Source: Bryobacterales bacterium
GTDB taxonomy: Bacteria; Acidobacteriota; Terriglobia; Bryobacterales; Bryobacteraceae
Reading direction: 5' to 3'
Assembly (NCBI GenBank): GCA_025462945.1
Contig: JAOAPO010000398.1
Location: 1-33,135 of the forward strand
DNA length: 33,135 nt
Position 1 is the stretch's first letter; every line of letters begins with the position of its first letter. Of this stretch, positions 26,701 to 33,135 are shown piece after piece. The position numbers were made by a program, and so were the translations under genes. The notes below the pieces were generated by a model that saw only the letters and a list, made by a program, of their open reading frames with translations, had not been told where the DNA came from and searched no databases.

Positions 26701-27646
26701 CGCGGGGTGGACTTGCGTACTCGGTACGCTCTCGTGCTCGCGAAGTGACGTGCTGGCTGCGGGAGCGAGTTTCCCGGTAGTCACTCTGACGGTCGACATC
26801 GGTGCTGGCGCGGGTGTCAGTGCTCTGAACGTCGCGACAGTAGCGGGCGGCGGCGAAGCGAACACGGACAACAGCACAGCCCGTGAGATCGCGCTGGTGG
26901 GCAATGGCGGACCGAGTCCGACTGTTCTGACGGGGGGCGTTGCCCCTGTGTATAGCTCGTCCACAACGATTCAGGCTGGTTCATGGATTTCGATCTACGG
27001 GACGAACTTCGCTGCCGGGGTCACGGAGTGGGCGGGCGACTTCCCCACGACGCTGGGCGGGGTGACGGTGACGGTCAACGGCAAGCCAGCCTACATCTGG
27101 TTCGTCAGCCCGACGCAGATCAACGTACAGGCTCCGGACGATTCGGTGACGGGCGAGGTTGATGTAGTGGTGGCTACCGGCAACGGGTCCGCCACTGCGA
27201 AGGTAACGCTGGGGGTGGCCGGCCCGTCGTTCAGCGTGCTTGGCGATGGCAAGCATGCCGCGAGTGTGATTGTGACGCCCGACGGCAGCGGCCAGTACGG
27301 GGGCGGGACCTACGACCTGAGCGGGCCAGCCGGCGCGTTCCCGTTCGTCACGCGATCGGTGAAGGCGGGCGAGGTGTTGATTCTGTACGGCGTCGGCTTC
27401 GGGGCGACGTCGCCTTCGGTGCCTGCGGGCCAGGTGTTCACGGGCGCCGCGCCTCTGGAGAGCCGAGTGGTTGTAACCATCGGGGGCATCAATGCGCCGG
27501 TGTCGTTTGGCGGCCTGACGGGAGCGGGACTTTACCAGTTCAACGTCACGGTGCCTGCAGGTTTGGGTGCCGGGGACAAGGCGCTCCGAGCCCAACTGGC
27601 GAACGGCTTCGCTACGCCGGTCGGTCCGGTAGTGGCGCTTCAGTAG
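23768..27646 (+). CDS. Secreted M36 (fungalysin-like) metalloprotease with PPC repeats and a TIGR03437 tail
   Basis: With the TTG at 23768 the product is 1292 residues and starts with a clean signal peptide (KPSLSALVVFVLSVVPAVAQ). GGGGA lies 6 bases upstream, so I prefer this start to the TTG at 23735. A propeptide covers roughly residues 40-250. The M36 catalytic domain has the zinc motif HEYTH (His443) and the third-ligand region MGEGWSDYFA. Then come an Ig-like segment (SKPLTVVAGAGDNYVYTVSASNPGQG), two PPC-type beta domains, a DUF11-like domain (PDLTVTSTHSDGFTQGKKGGAYSLVVANVG), and a TIGR03437 domain (IYGTNFA, FVSPTQINVQAP). It should be secreted and degrade extracellular protein. Its stop codon directly abuts that of the convergent tricorn gene. 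Confidence 0.9.
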   Translation: MKPSLSALVVFVLSVVPAVAQRRTGLPDIDLRDQPAVPEVRTGGLQPRARALVTERGAQLASLVASSQDAQPGLRVTANRWGLPKLLLREGSALTAPSPADPEAIGRNFLRQNARMFSMDGAAVDQLRLASRDAQSGATYLGFTQTINGLDVFEGHLRVVLSPKGEVVQASAGELIPGVAVVTRPVLTAAEAEAKARGAVKAGEFIRAPELMIFPLDAATGRLAYRLYFEADPAHTYEILIDARDGSTLYRHNNTVFATAQGRVWKESPLVGTRDLVDFPAWWLPDIPAVTTGNNVDAFLDANGDERPDTTVTPGLRNARAAASAGVFDFPFGDATTSSDPRNYAASSVLNIFYFLNRAHDYFYDLGFDEGAGNFQTDNFGKGGKGGDAVVGLAQSSSSTNNASFTPTPEGTPGRARFGIFTRGTTSRLDDRDAAYDGQIVIHEYTHGVSNRLVGNLTSTSCLARIQSGAMGEGWSDYFAASFFNNPVMGAYIDANPVRGIRRQSYENYTFTYEDIGNDGYEVHDDGEIWAGTLWDVRKTLGQATADRLIMAGLKATPCNPSMTDARDGILGADQATNGGANRAAIWTVFARHGMGFSANGVEGSDFSGHVYDAAFDKPADLQPTRGPAITSKPLTVVAGAGDNYVYTVSASNPGQGTLVYNLAAGPAGMLVDANSGAVSWTGTFTSPRVKIEVTDGKGGRVVHGYMAPMLTRISLGTPVTISGSIYSFGFAYVDVPAGLPVLQVATRGASGDADLAVQDPARVLSYTERDGSNETLSFARPLQGRWLIEVDGFDNYSDVSLLTTAITPSPLAANSAVSGLGGIAGSERFYRVSVPAQAATLKVTTSGDNGDVDLYLRYGNPAVCQEADSVQEACLFTVRSAGEDSNEALTVQSPAAGDWYIGLTGFGAYSSLTLRTFVTLRQPDLTVTSTHSDGFTQGKKGGAYSLVVANVGSVETLGTVTLVNTLPAGFTATAMEGAGWTCVLGTLSCSRSDVLAAGASFPVVTLTVDIGAGAGVSALNVATVAGGGEANTDNSTAREIALVGNGGPSPTVLTGGVAPVYSSSTTIQAGSWISIYGTNFAAGVTEWAGDFPTTLGGVTVTVNGKPAYIWFVSPTQINVQAPDDSVTGEVDVVVATGNGSATAKVTLGVAGPSFSVLGDGKHAASVIVTPDGSGQYGGGTYDLSGPAGAFPFVTRSVKAGEVLILYGVGFGATSPSVPAGQVFTGAAPLESRVVVTIGGINAPVSFGGLTGAGLYQFNVTVPAGLGAGDKALRAQLANGFATPVGPVVALQ

Positions 27647-29959
27647 CTACTTGCCGCCATTCAGGACCTCGATCGCTTTCTCAATCTGGCGGTCGTGGCC
27701 TGCGAGAAAGTCGGCCGGGGTGTTGTCGACCAGGATGTCGGGGGGCACGCCGAAGTTCTCCATATTTTCGCCCGTCGCTGTGTAGATGCCTGCGCCCGGG
27801 GTGCGAATGGAAGACCCATCGAGCAGCGTGAAGGCACCTGTACCGATGACGGCGCCGTATGTGGGCATGCCGATGATCTTGCCGAGTCCGAGGCGCCGGA
27901 AGCCGTCGGGGAACATTTCGGCATCGCTGGCGGAGCGCTCGTTTTGCAGCACCACCATGGGCCCGAGATAGGTGCGACCGGGTCTGACGATCTCGACTGA
28001 ATCCCGGCCCCTGGTTCGCTGGTAGGCGACGCGCTGGTTGAGGAGTTCCAGCAGTTCCTGATCGATGCCGCCACCGCTGTTGAAGCGCTCGTCGATGATG
28101 AGGCCTTTCTTGTCCTGATTGGCGAGAAGGTCGGTCTCGAAGCGGCGCAGCGACGGTTCATCCATGGCGCGGATATGCAGATAGCCGAGGGTTCCATCGG
28201 TGAGGCGCGCGACCATCTGCCTTTTATCTTCGACCCACTGGGCGTACTGGAGGTCGACGAAAGCGGCTGAGGTGATGGGTTCCACGGAGACGGTCCACGC
28301 GCCGTCGTGGGTGGGTTTGGAGTTGACGACGAACTCGAACTTACCGCCCGGCAGAACGTTGAAGAGCTTCCAATAATTCTCGCCGGGAGTGATTTCGTAG
28401 TCATTCACGGCAAGGACGAAGTTGCCGGTCGCGAGCCTCATGTATTCGTGGTCGGCGGGGCCGTTGCGATAGATGGTGGAGATCTTGTAGAAGCCGGAGG
28501 GATCGGGGACGAGGTCGAAGCCAGGATAGCGCGTCTGGACGCGATCGATGGCGTTCTCACCGGGGATGCGATTGCCGCCAGTGATGCCGGTGTGAGAGGC
28601 GTTGAGTTCGCCGATCATCTCCATGATCAGGTTGTGGAGCTCTTCCAGATCGGCGACATGGGGCAGCAGCGATTCGTACTTGTCGCGCGCGGCCGACCAG
28701 TTCACACCGTGCATTTGCGGATCGTAGAAGCGGTTTTTCATCACCCTCCACGCTTCGGCGAAGACCTGGCGTTGTTCGGCCACGGTATCGAATTCCATAC
28801 GCAGGGTGAAGTTGACGCGTCGGGGTTGTGCGCCTGTGGCAGCAGTTCCGGCTGCGGCAGCGGCGGCGGCTGCAGCAGCGCCGCGTCCAGCTCGACCTGC
28901 GCCAACGGCGGCGGCAGCAGAGGTATCGGAGGGTGGCGGAGTGACCGCGAGGTTGTAGAGGCCGCCGCCGGCGATGTAGTAGACGCTCCGGCTGTCTTTC
29001 GTCCATTGGGGTTCAGCGCCACCGCCGAAGCCGCCACGTCCACCGCCACGTCCGCCCTCTGCAGCGGTGTTCAGGCGAGTGATGCCCGAACCGTCTTCGT
29101 TCATCACCAGAAGTCCGTCACCGAAGGACGACATCACGATCATGCGACCGTCAGGGGACGGGACGATGGAGGTGACTGAGCCCGCCTGCCTCGTGAGTTG
29201 AGTGATGCGCCGAGTGAGGCCATCCCAGTCGATCTTCACCTGGACGGGCGGGGTTGCGGACGCGTCGCCGTGTGCGCCGCGTCCGGGCCCGGGCACGGCG
29301 GGTTCCTTGAGGTCCGCCTGCGCTTCCGTGTTGATGTCGCGATTGCCGGGATCCTTTTCCACGGGCTGGAAAGCGGCCGCGAAGACCTGCATGGCGTTGC
29401 CCCAGCCGAGTTGCGCGACACCGGGCACCGAGACGCCACCGAGGAAGAAGAGACGCTTTCCATCAGGAGCCCATTTGGCACCCGTGGAAACCTGGAAAGC
29501 GTCGTTTGTGATGATGTGTTCAAGGCCCGTAGAGAGTTCCTTGATCCAGACATGGGCGCGGAGACGCTTGTCCTGGCTGGTGTAGGAGAGCCACTTGCCA
29601 TCCGGCGAGAGCTGCACGTCTGCGATGTTGCCTGCTTCGCCCGTCGCCAGAACTTGTTCGGCCCCCGACTCAATTTCCACCTTGTGGAGTTTGTGGTCCG
29701 ATCCAGACCAGAGCAGCGACTCGGAGTCGGCCGTCCAGAGCAGGCCCGACTTGTCGCAATCGACGGTGGTTAATTGTTTAGGGTTTTTGCCTAACTCGTC
29801 GGAGATGAAGAGTTCCTCGCGGCCGGTCCGGTCAGAGACGAAGGCGATCCACTTGCCATCGGCGGACCAGCGGGGTTGCTGTTCCTTCCACGGGGTGGCA
29901 CTGACGCGCTGGGGTTCGCCCCGGTCCGTGGCGACGGTGAAGATCTCGCCATGCGCCAC
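27647..29959 (-). CDS. Tricorn-like protease, C-terminal portion after an in-frame stop
   Basis: The track ORF begins at an internal GTG with no Shine-Dalgarno sequence, but the frame is open to 30109 and continues the upstream fragment exactly; the two are one interrupted gene. This 770-residue part holds the rest of the WD40-like propeller (QPRWSADGKWIAFVSDRTGREELF), a C1-like region, a PDZ-like part (TGNFVLAVNDYEITPGENYWKL), and an S41-type protease domain. Catalytic candidates are Ser455-His456 in NASHTG, and nucleophile Ser678 followed by Asp679 in SASDAEMFPDG, with a Glu in GENMENFGV. Tricorn enzymes trim peptides released by other proteases. Gly-rich (GGRGGGRGGFGGG) and poly-Ala (ten Ala) insertions occur in the propeller. 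Without suppression of the TGA this part would lack its signal peptide. Confidence 0.85.
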   Translation of the reverse strand: MAHGEIFTVATDRGEPQRVSATPWKEQQPRWSADGKWIAFVSDRTGREELFISDELGKNPKQLTTVDCDKSGLLWTADSESLLWSGSDHKLHKVEIESGAEQVLATGEAGNIADVQLSPDGKWLSYTSQDKRLRAHVWIKELSTGLEHIITNDAFQVSTGAKWAPDGKRLFFLGGVSVPGVAQLGWGNAMQVFAAAFQPVEKDPGNRDINTEAQADLKEPAVPGPGRGAHGDASATPPVQVKIDWDGLTRRITQLTRQAGSVTSIVPSPDGRMIVMSSFGDGLLVMNEDGSGITRLNTAAEGGRGGGRGGFGGGAEPQWTKDSRSVYYIAGGGLYNLAVTPPPSDTSAAAAVGAGRAGRGAAAAAAAAAAGTAATGAQPRRVNFTLRMEFDTVAEQRQVFAEAWRVMKNRFYDPQMHGVNWSAARDKYESLLPHVADLEELHNLIMEMIGELNASHTGITGGNRIPGENAIDRVQTRYPGFDLVPDPSGFYKISTIYRNGPADHEYMRLATGNFVLAVNDYEITPGENYWKLFNVLPGGKFEFVVNSKPTHDGAWTVSVEPITSAAFVDLQYAQWVEDKRQMVARLTDGTLGYLHIRAMDEPSLRRFETDLLANQDKKGLIIDERFNSGGGIDQELLELLNQRVAYQRTRGRDSVEIVRPGRTYLGPMVVLQNERSASDAEMFPDGFRRLGLGKIIGMPTYGAVIGTGAFTLLDGSSIRTPGAGIYTATGENMENFGVPPDILVDNTPADFLAGHDRQIEKAIEVLNGGK

Positions 29960-30109
29960 GACAGCGGCACGACGATTGGAGGGGGACAGGCTGAAGTCCT
30001 GGGCGGTGCTGTTAAGGGTTATCAGTTCCGCTTCGTTTTGCTTCGGGTCCGTAGTGATCTCGATGCGGATTTCTGTGCACTTGCCACTGGCGATGTCGAG
30101 CTTCCAGAG

Positions 30110-30112
30110 TCA
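30110..30112 (-). other. In-frame TGA that splits the tricorn-like gene
   Basis: On the minus strand the reading is GAT AAC TTC TGA CTC TGG AAG, giving EDNF-stop-LWKLDIASGK. Family knowledge suggests Gly at this place, so one G-to-T change (GGA to TGA) would explain it. The frame is unchanged on both sides and there is no other stop. Confidence 0.9.
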
Positions 30113-30973
30113 GAAGTTATCTTCGTAGACGATGACCTTGCCGTCGGCGGAGATGCTGGGGAAGAAGAGGTTGCCGTCCTCATGATGTGTGACCTGGGTT
30201 GCCCGCCCGCCTTTATCGGAGATCTTCCAGATGTTATTGACGCTCTTCATCACTTCGGGGCTGCCGTTTTTGACGGTCTTCTCGTTCGGTAGTTCGTTGG
30301 AGACGAAGTAGATCTCGCCGCCGGTGCTGTACATGGGCCAGAGCATGTTGCCTTTGTACTCGGGGTCGCCCAGCTTCGTGAAGCTCTTGGAGGCCACATC
30401 TTCGACCCAGAGGTCGGCCGCGTAGCTGCCGCGGTAGTGCTTGCGCGACCAGAGCTGGGGATGGCGCGTGAACGCCAGTTTCTTACCATCGGCCGAGTAA
30501 CTGGCCCAGATCCCCCAATCGGTGCCGATGGCCGTTTCGATTCCGCCCTCGGCCGCTACCTGCCAGAGTGTCGTTACTGTGGGGAAGGCGCCGTTGCCGC
30601 GAGTGGAACTGAAGACGATCTTCTTACTGTCGGCGGTCCAGCCGACCACGTCGTCGTCGGCGGAGTGCCAGGTCAGCTGGCGTGGTTTTCCTCCGGTTGC
30701 GGGCATGACGTAGACGCCATAGTTACCGGCACGATCGGAGGAGAAGGCGATCCACTTGCCATCGGGCGAGAAACGAGGGTAGGTTTCTCGCGCAGTGTTA
30801 TCGGTCAGCCGTGTGACGCCCGTCCCGTTTTCGTTCGCCGCCCAGATGTCACCGAGATAGCTGAAGGCTACTCTGCCGTTGAAGTAAGTGGGGTGCCGCA
30901 GCAGTTTCACCTCTGCCTGCGCGGTTACGCCAACGATAAGGGTAAAAAGAAGTACCAAAAATCGAGTGAACAT
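30110..30973 (-). CDS. Tricorn-like protease, N-terminal portion ending at an in-frame TGA
   Basis: This 287-residue fragment has a signal peptide (FTRFLVLLFTLIVGVTAQA) followed by the first WD40-like propeller repeats of a tricorn protease (YFNGRVAFSYLGDIWAANENG, RFSPDGKWIAFSSDRAGNYGVYVMPATGG, WTADSKKIVFSSTRGN). It stops at VIVYEDNF, and the same frame carries on as LWKLDIASGK. Full length without the stop would be about 1108 residues, normal for bacterial tricorn homologues. I chose the ATG at 30973 because the signal peptide starts there and TACTGT lies 8 bases upstream; the 590-residue track ORF wrongly extends through the divergent cytochrome gene. The fragment alone lacks the protease domain. 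Confidence 0.85.
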   Translation of the reverse strand: MFTRFLVLLFTLIVGVTAQAEVKLLRHPTYFNGRVAFSYLGDIWAANENGTGVTRLTDNTARETYPRFSPDGKWIAFSSDRAGNYGVYVMPATGGKPRQLTWHSADDDVVGWTADSKKIVFSSTRGNGAFPTVTTLWQVAAEGGIETAIGTDWGIWASYSADGKKLAFTRHPQLWSRKHYRGSYAADLWVEDVASKSFTKLGDPEYKGNMLWPMYSTGGEIYFVSNELPNEKTVKNGSPEVMKSVNNIWKISDKGGRATQVTHHEDGNLFFPSISADGKVIVYEDNF

Positions 30974-30981
30974 GGATGAAA

Positions 30982-30987
30982 ACAGTA
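30982..30987 (-). promoter_or_regulatory. TACTGT -10-like box for the tricorn gene, leaderless arrangement
   Basis: On the minus strand TACTGT ends 8 bases before the ATG at 30973 and no Shine-Dalgarno sequence follows. It lies in a 57-bp divergent gap shared with the cytochrome gene. Confidence 0.4.
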
Positions 30988-31015
30988 TGGCGTGGAATCC
31001 TTGTCTCCCGCCTGA

Positions 31016-31021
31016 TAAAAT
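31016..31021 (+). promoter_or_regulatory. TAAAAT -10 box for the cytochrome gene, leaderless arrangement
   Basis: TAAAAT ends 9 bases before the GTG at 31031, with no Shine-Dalgarno sequence between. Confidence 0.45.
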
Positions 31022-31030
31022 TCGGGCATT

Positions 31031-31747
31031 GTGAGAAAGCTTCTTCCGGTTGTATTCGTGTTTGTTTCGGCGGCACTGGCTGCGAGCCCCAAAACGGTTT
31101 GGGACGGCGTCTATACGGACGCTCAGGCGACGCGGGGACAGGCGGCTTACATGACGGAGTGCAGCCGCTGCCACGGCGAGGATCACCGCGCTTCGGGCAA
31201 CGTCATCGTGGGCGCTAAGTTCATGCAGCAGTGGCGGGAAGACAACCTGAATAACCTGTATACGATTTTGCGGAACACGATGCCGCGCAATGCTCCGCGC
31301 AGTCTGCCGGAAGGCACGTATCTCGACATTGTTTCTTACATGCTGAAGCTGAACGGGTTTCCGGCCGGTAAGGCTGATCTGGCGATAGCCGATGTTGCGG
31401 ACATTATGCTGGTGGGGAAAGAGGGACCGTCCGCGGTGCCTGACTTTGCGCTGGTGACGATTACCGGGTGCCTGGGTCCGATCACGGGCGATACGAGCTT
31501 CGTGTCGGCGGCGACGGAACCGGTGCGCACGCGTCAGCCGCAGAAGTCGCAGGGTGACGAGATGGCGACGGCTTTCGCGAAGGCGGCGGGTACGCGCAAG
31601 CTTGCATTGATGGGCGTGGCCTATAACGCGGCGGGCGCGGAGCCGAGTCACCGGGTAGAGGCGAAGGGTTTCCTGATTCGTTTGCCGGAGGGCGACAAGC
31701 TGAACGTGACCTCGCTGCAGACCAACAAGACGGCCTGTACTCCGTAG
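31031..31747 (+). CDS. Secreted c-type cytochrome
   Basis: The 238-residue protein has a signal peptide (RKLLPVVFVFVSAALAA) and one haem-binding site, Cys44-Cys47-His48 in ECSRCHGED. The sixth ligand is probably a Met in the NTMPRNAP segment near residue 83, the usual arrangement in class I cytochromes. Residues 38-115 form the cytochrome domain. The remaining ~120 residues (from about GKADLAIADVADIMLVG) are not a cytochrome and look beta-rich, of unknown function; from memory similar tails occur in acidobacterial cytochromes found near quinoprotein dehydrogenases, but none is visible here. It presumably carries electrons in the periplasm. The start is a GTG placed by the signal peptide and a TAAAAT box. 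It converges on the methyltransferase gene with only 7 bases between stops. Confidence 0.87.
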   Translation: MRKLLPVVFVFVSAALAASPKTVWDGVYTDAQATRGQAAYMTECSRCHGEDHRASGNVIVGAKFMQQWREDNLNNLYTILRNTMPRNAPRSLPEGTYLDIVSYMLKLNGFPAGKADLAIADVADIMLVGKEGPSAVPDFALVTITGCLGPITGDTSFVSAATEPVRTRQPQKSQGDEMATAFAKAAGTRKLALMGVAYNAAGAEPSHRVEAKGFLIRLPEGDKLNVTSLQTNKTACTP

Positions 31748-31754
31748 GCTTCGG

Positions 31755-32507
31755 TCAGCGTTTGCTGGCCACGATGCGAAGGCGGCGGTAATCGGCGTGC
31801 CACTGGCCATCCACCCAGAGAGAACTGCGCAGACGTTCCTCGATTCGATGCTCGATCTCGCCCCGAGCGGGTCCCGGGACACCTTCGAAGTACGAGCCGC
31901 CGAACATTTCGAGCCATTCGCGGAGGCCGCGTTCGGGGTGTTCCAGCTTCGTCCACCGGGCGAAGTTCTGAGCTAAGTGGACTTCGAAGCCGTGCGCTTC
32001 GAGCAGGGTTGTGTATTCACCGATGCTGGGAAAGTACCAGACATTCTGGCCAGAGAAACCGGCGCCGCGAATGACCTCTTCGACCCCGGCCATAATGCAC
32101 GCGACGTTGCCCTTGCCGCCCATCTCCATCACGAAACGACCGCCAGGGCGAAGGGCTGCGCCGATGCACTGCACAGCGGCTTCGGCCTCCTGCACCCAGT
32201 GGAGAGCGGCATTCGAGAAGACGGCGTCACAGGGCTCGTCCAGCATGAAGTTGCGGACATCGGCGAGGAGGAACTTCAGCTTCGGGAAGTTCTGCCTGGC
32301 CTGGGCGATCATGGACGTGCTGGAGTCAAGGCCGGTCACCTGTGCACCGCTCTCCGCGATTTTGGCGGTGAGGTGACCGGTGCCGCAGCCGATGTCGAGG
32401 ATCTCTTCGCCGGCTTTCGCGTCGAGGAGTTCGAGCAGATCGCCGGCTGATTTCCAGACGAAGGAGTGGCGGTCGTCGTAGAGCGAGCTGTCCCACTTAT
32501 CGGGCAT
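31755..32507 (-). CDS. SAM-dependent methyltransferase (trans-aconitate-methyltransferase-like)
   Basis: The 250-residue protein has a class I methyltransferase fold. Motif I is LDIGCGTGHLT (residues 37-47), the acidic ribose-binding residue is Asp61 in VTGLDSSTSM, and AVFSNAALHWVQEAEAAV and LRPGGRFVMEMGGKGN are the usual motifs IV and V. The FSNAALHWV stretch resembles Tam-type enzymes that methylate small carboxylic acids, but the substrate cannot be fixed. It has no signal peptide and acts in the cytoplasm. Its ATG shares one base with the TAA of the upstream beta-lactamase-like gene (TAATG), so the two are translationally coupled although their functions are not obviously linked. Confidence 0.87.
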   Translation of the reverse strand: MPDKWDSSLYDDRHSFVWKSAGDLLELLDAKAGEEILDIGCGTGHLTAKIAESGAQVTGLDSSTSMIAQARQNFPKLKFLLADVRNFMLDEPCDAVFSNAALHWVQEAEAAVQCIGAALRPGGRFVMEMGGKGNVACIMAGVEEVIRGAGFSGQNVWYFPSIGEYTTLLEAHGFEVHLAQNFARWTKLEHPERGLREWLEMFGGSYFEGVPGPARGEIEHRIEERLRSSLWVDGQWHADYRRLRIVASKR

Positions 32508-33135
32508 TATGGGCGCTCCGCCGGGACGAGCGTGAAGTAGTCATAAACGGTTCGAGCGATTTCAGCCACGGCCTTTTCCGAAACTTCAGAGGGGCGGAAG
32601 GAAGCCTTGGTGAAGACGGAGATGGCCACGTGTCCGGCATCGCCCGGGAGGGTGATCACGCCGACGTCATCCACCACACCGCCGATTGAACCGGTCTTGT
32701 GGGCGACGGCGGTACCGGCGGGGAGCAGGCCCTTCAGGCGGGTCTTGCCGGTCTGGCAGCGTTCGAGCATGCCGAGAAGAGTGGCTGCATTCGCGGGGCT
32801 GAACAGATCTTGTTTCCAGATGCGCACCAGCAGCTTCGTCATGTCATCGGGCGTTGCGGTGTCGCGAGGGTCAGACCACTGGGCGCGGCGCGCTCGCATG
32901 TGATCGGGCTCAGGAACCGCGTTGTAGATCTGGTCCCACATATCGCGATTCCATTCGGTTTCGGGGGGAAGCGACTTCGCACCCATGAAGTCATGCAGGA
33001 GGAGCGCGATGTTGCGGTCGATCCGGATGCTGTTCAGGCCGAGTTCCCTCATTCGGGCGGTGACCGCCGCTGGTCCGCCTGCCTCTTTCAGGACAATGTC
33101 GGCAGCAGTATTGTCGCTGATCACGATCATGAGTT
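32507..33135 (-). CDS. Class A beta-lactamase-like serine hydrolase, 5' end outside the window
   Basis: Only the C-terminal ~208 residues are visible; the frame is open at the edge, and the nucleophile SxxK motif would lie outside. Numbered from the first Met in the track, the SDN motif is at 5-7 (ISDNTAAD), and the KTG motif is at 145-147 (AHKTGSIGG). PRDTATPDDM matches the end of the class A omega loop. Aligning without gaps from SDN, the place of the deacylating Glu166 is Ile41 (IDRNIALLLHDF instead of xDRWEPELN), and the segment before PRDT is about 40 residues longer than in TEM-type enzymes. The protein is therefore a member of the fold (Beta-lactamase2) but may not hydrolyse beta-lactams efficiently. 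It overlaps the methyltransferase start by one base. Confidence 0.8.
   Translation of the reverse strand, partial: LMIVISDNTAADIVLKEAGGPAAVTARMRELGLNSIRIDRNIALLLHDFMGAKSLPPETEWNRDMWDQIYNAVPEPDHMRARRAQWSDPRDTATPDDMTKLLVRIWKQDLFSPANAATLLGMLERCQTGKTRLKGLLPAGTAVAHKTGSIGGVVDDVGVITLPGDAGHVAISVFTKASFRPSEVSEKAVAEIARTVYDYFTLVPAERP

Noticed and set aside
30110-30112. Selenocysteine at the in-frame TGA
   Set aside because: No convincing SECIS-like hairpin was seen just downstream, and tricorn proteases are not known selenoproteins. Gly is the expected residue.
30974-31882. N-terminal extension of the tricorn fragment in the ORF track
   Set aside because: It reads antisense through the cytochrome gene; the signal peptide starts at 30973.

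Overview
The window looks like chromosomal DNA from an acidobacterium of the Solibacter/Bryobacter type (Bryobacterales). The case rests on protein content. A secreted protease ends in a Solibacter-type TIGR03437 domain. There is an orphan MacB/FtsX permease of the ADOP kind without its own ATPase, a cytochrome-DUF1549-DUF1553 gene followed by DUF1501, a tricorn-like protease, and several Tat-exported TIM-barrel or amidohydrolase proteins. DNA is GC-rich and densely packed, and no gene-free stretch exceeds 300 bases. I saw no tRNA, rRNA, CRISPR array, insertion sequence or phage genes.

Layout. 1-4.1 kb: an unrecognised protein, a LarA-like DUF2088 protein, a VapBC toxin-antitoxin pair, a Tat-exported hydroxypyruvate-isomerase-like TIM barrel, and a lone ribbon-helix-helix antitoxin-like gene on the minus strand. 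Two intergenic gaps here carry a ~50-bp imperfect repeat. 4.3-9.6 kb: a conserved protein of unknown function, then carA and carB (carbamoyl-phosphate synthase), bridged by a 48-codon ORF. 9.6-14.5 kb (minus): esterase/SMP-30 fusion, TIM-barrel protein, ADOP permease. 14.6-18.6 kb (plus): dctA, two half-size ChrA transporters, an RraA-type aldolase, then an amidohydrolase. 18.6-27.6 kb: an alpha/beta hydrolase (minus), the PSD1/DUF1501 pair, and a ~1290-residue M36 metalloprotease. 27.6-33.1 kb: a tricorn-like protease gene interrupted by one in-frame TGA (minus), a c-type cytochrome (plus), a SAM methyltransferase and a class A beta-lactamase-like protein cut by the window edge (both minus).

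Genes working together: CarA and CarB form one enzyme. DctA, the ChrA pair and the RraA-like aldolase are tightly spaced and may form an organic-acid uptake and cleavage operon. The cytochrome/DUF1501 pair, M36 protease, tricorn protease and esterase/SMP-30 fusion fit an organism that degrades external polymers and peptides.

Cross-cutting structure: many start codons sit 5-10 bases after a TANNNT box with no Shine-Dalgarno sequence, which suggests leaderless transcripts. Four of the five convergent gene ends overlap, abut, or are at most 7 bp apart. The plus strand is C-rich in the first ~9.6 kb and tends to be G-rich further right, even for genes in the same direction. No clearly new multi-gene system was found. 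The best leads are the tricorn in-frame TGA, the leaderless pattern, the short intergenic repeats, the car-bridging ORF and the dctA-chrA-chrA-rraA cluster.
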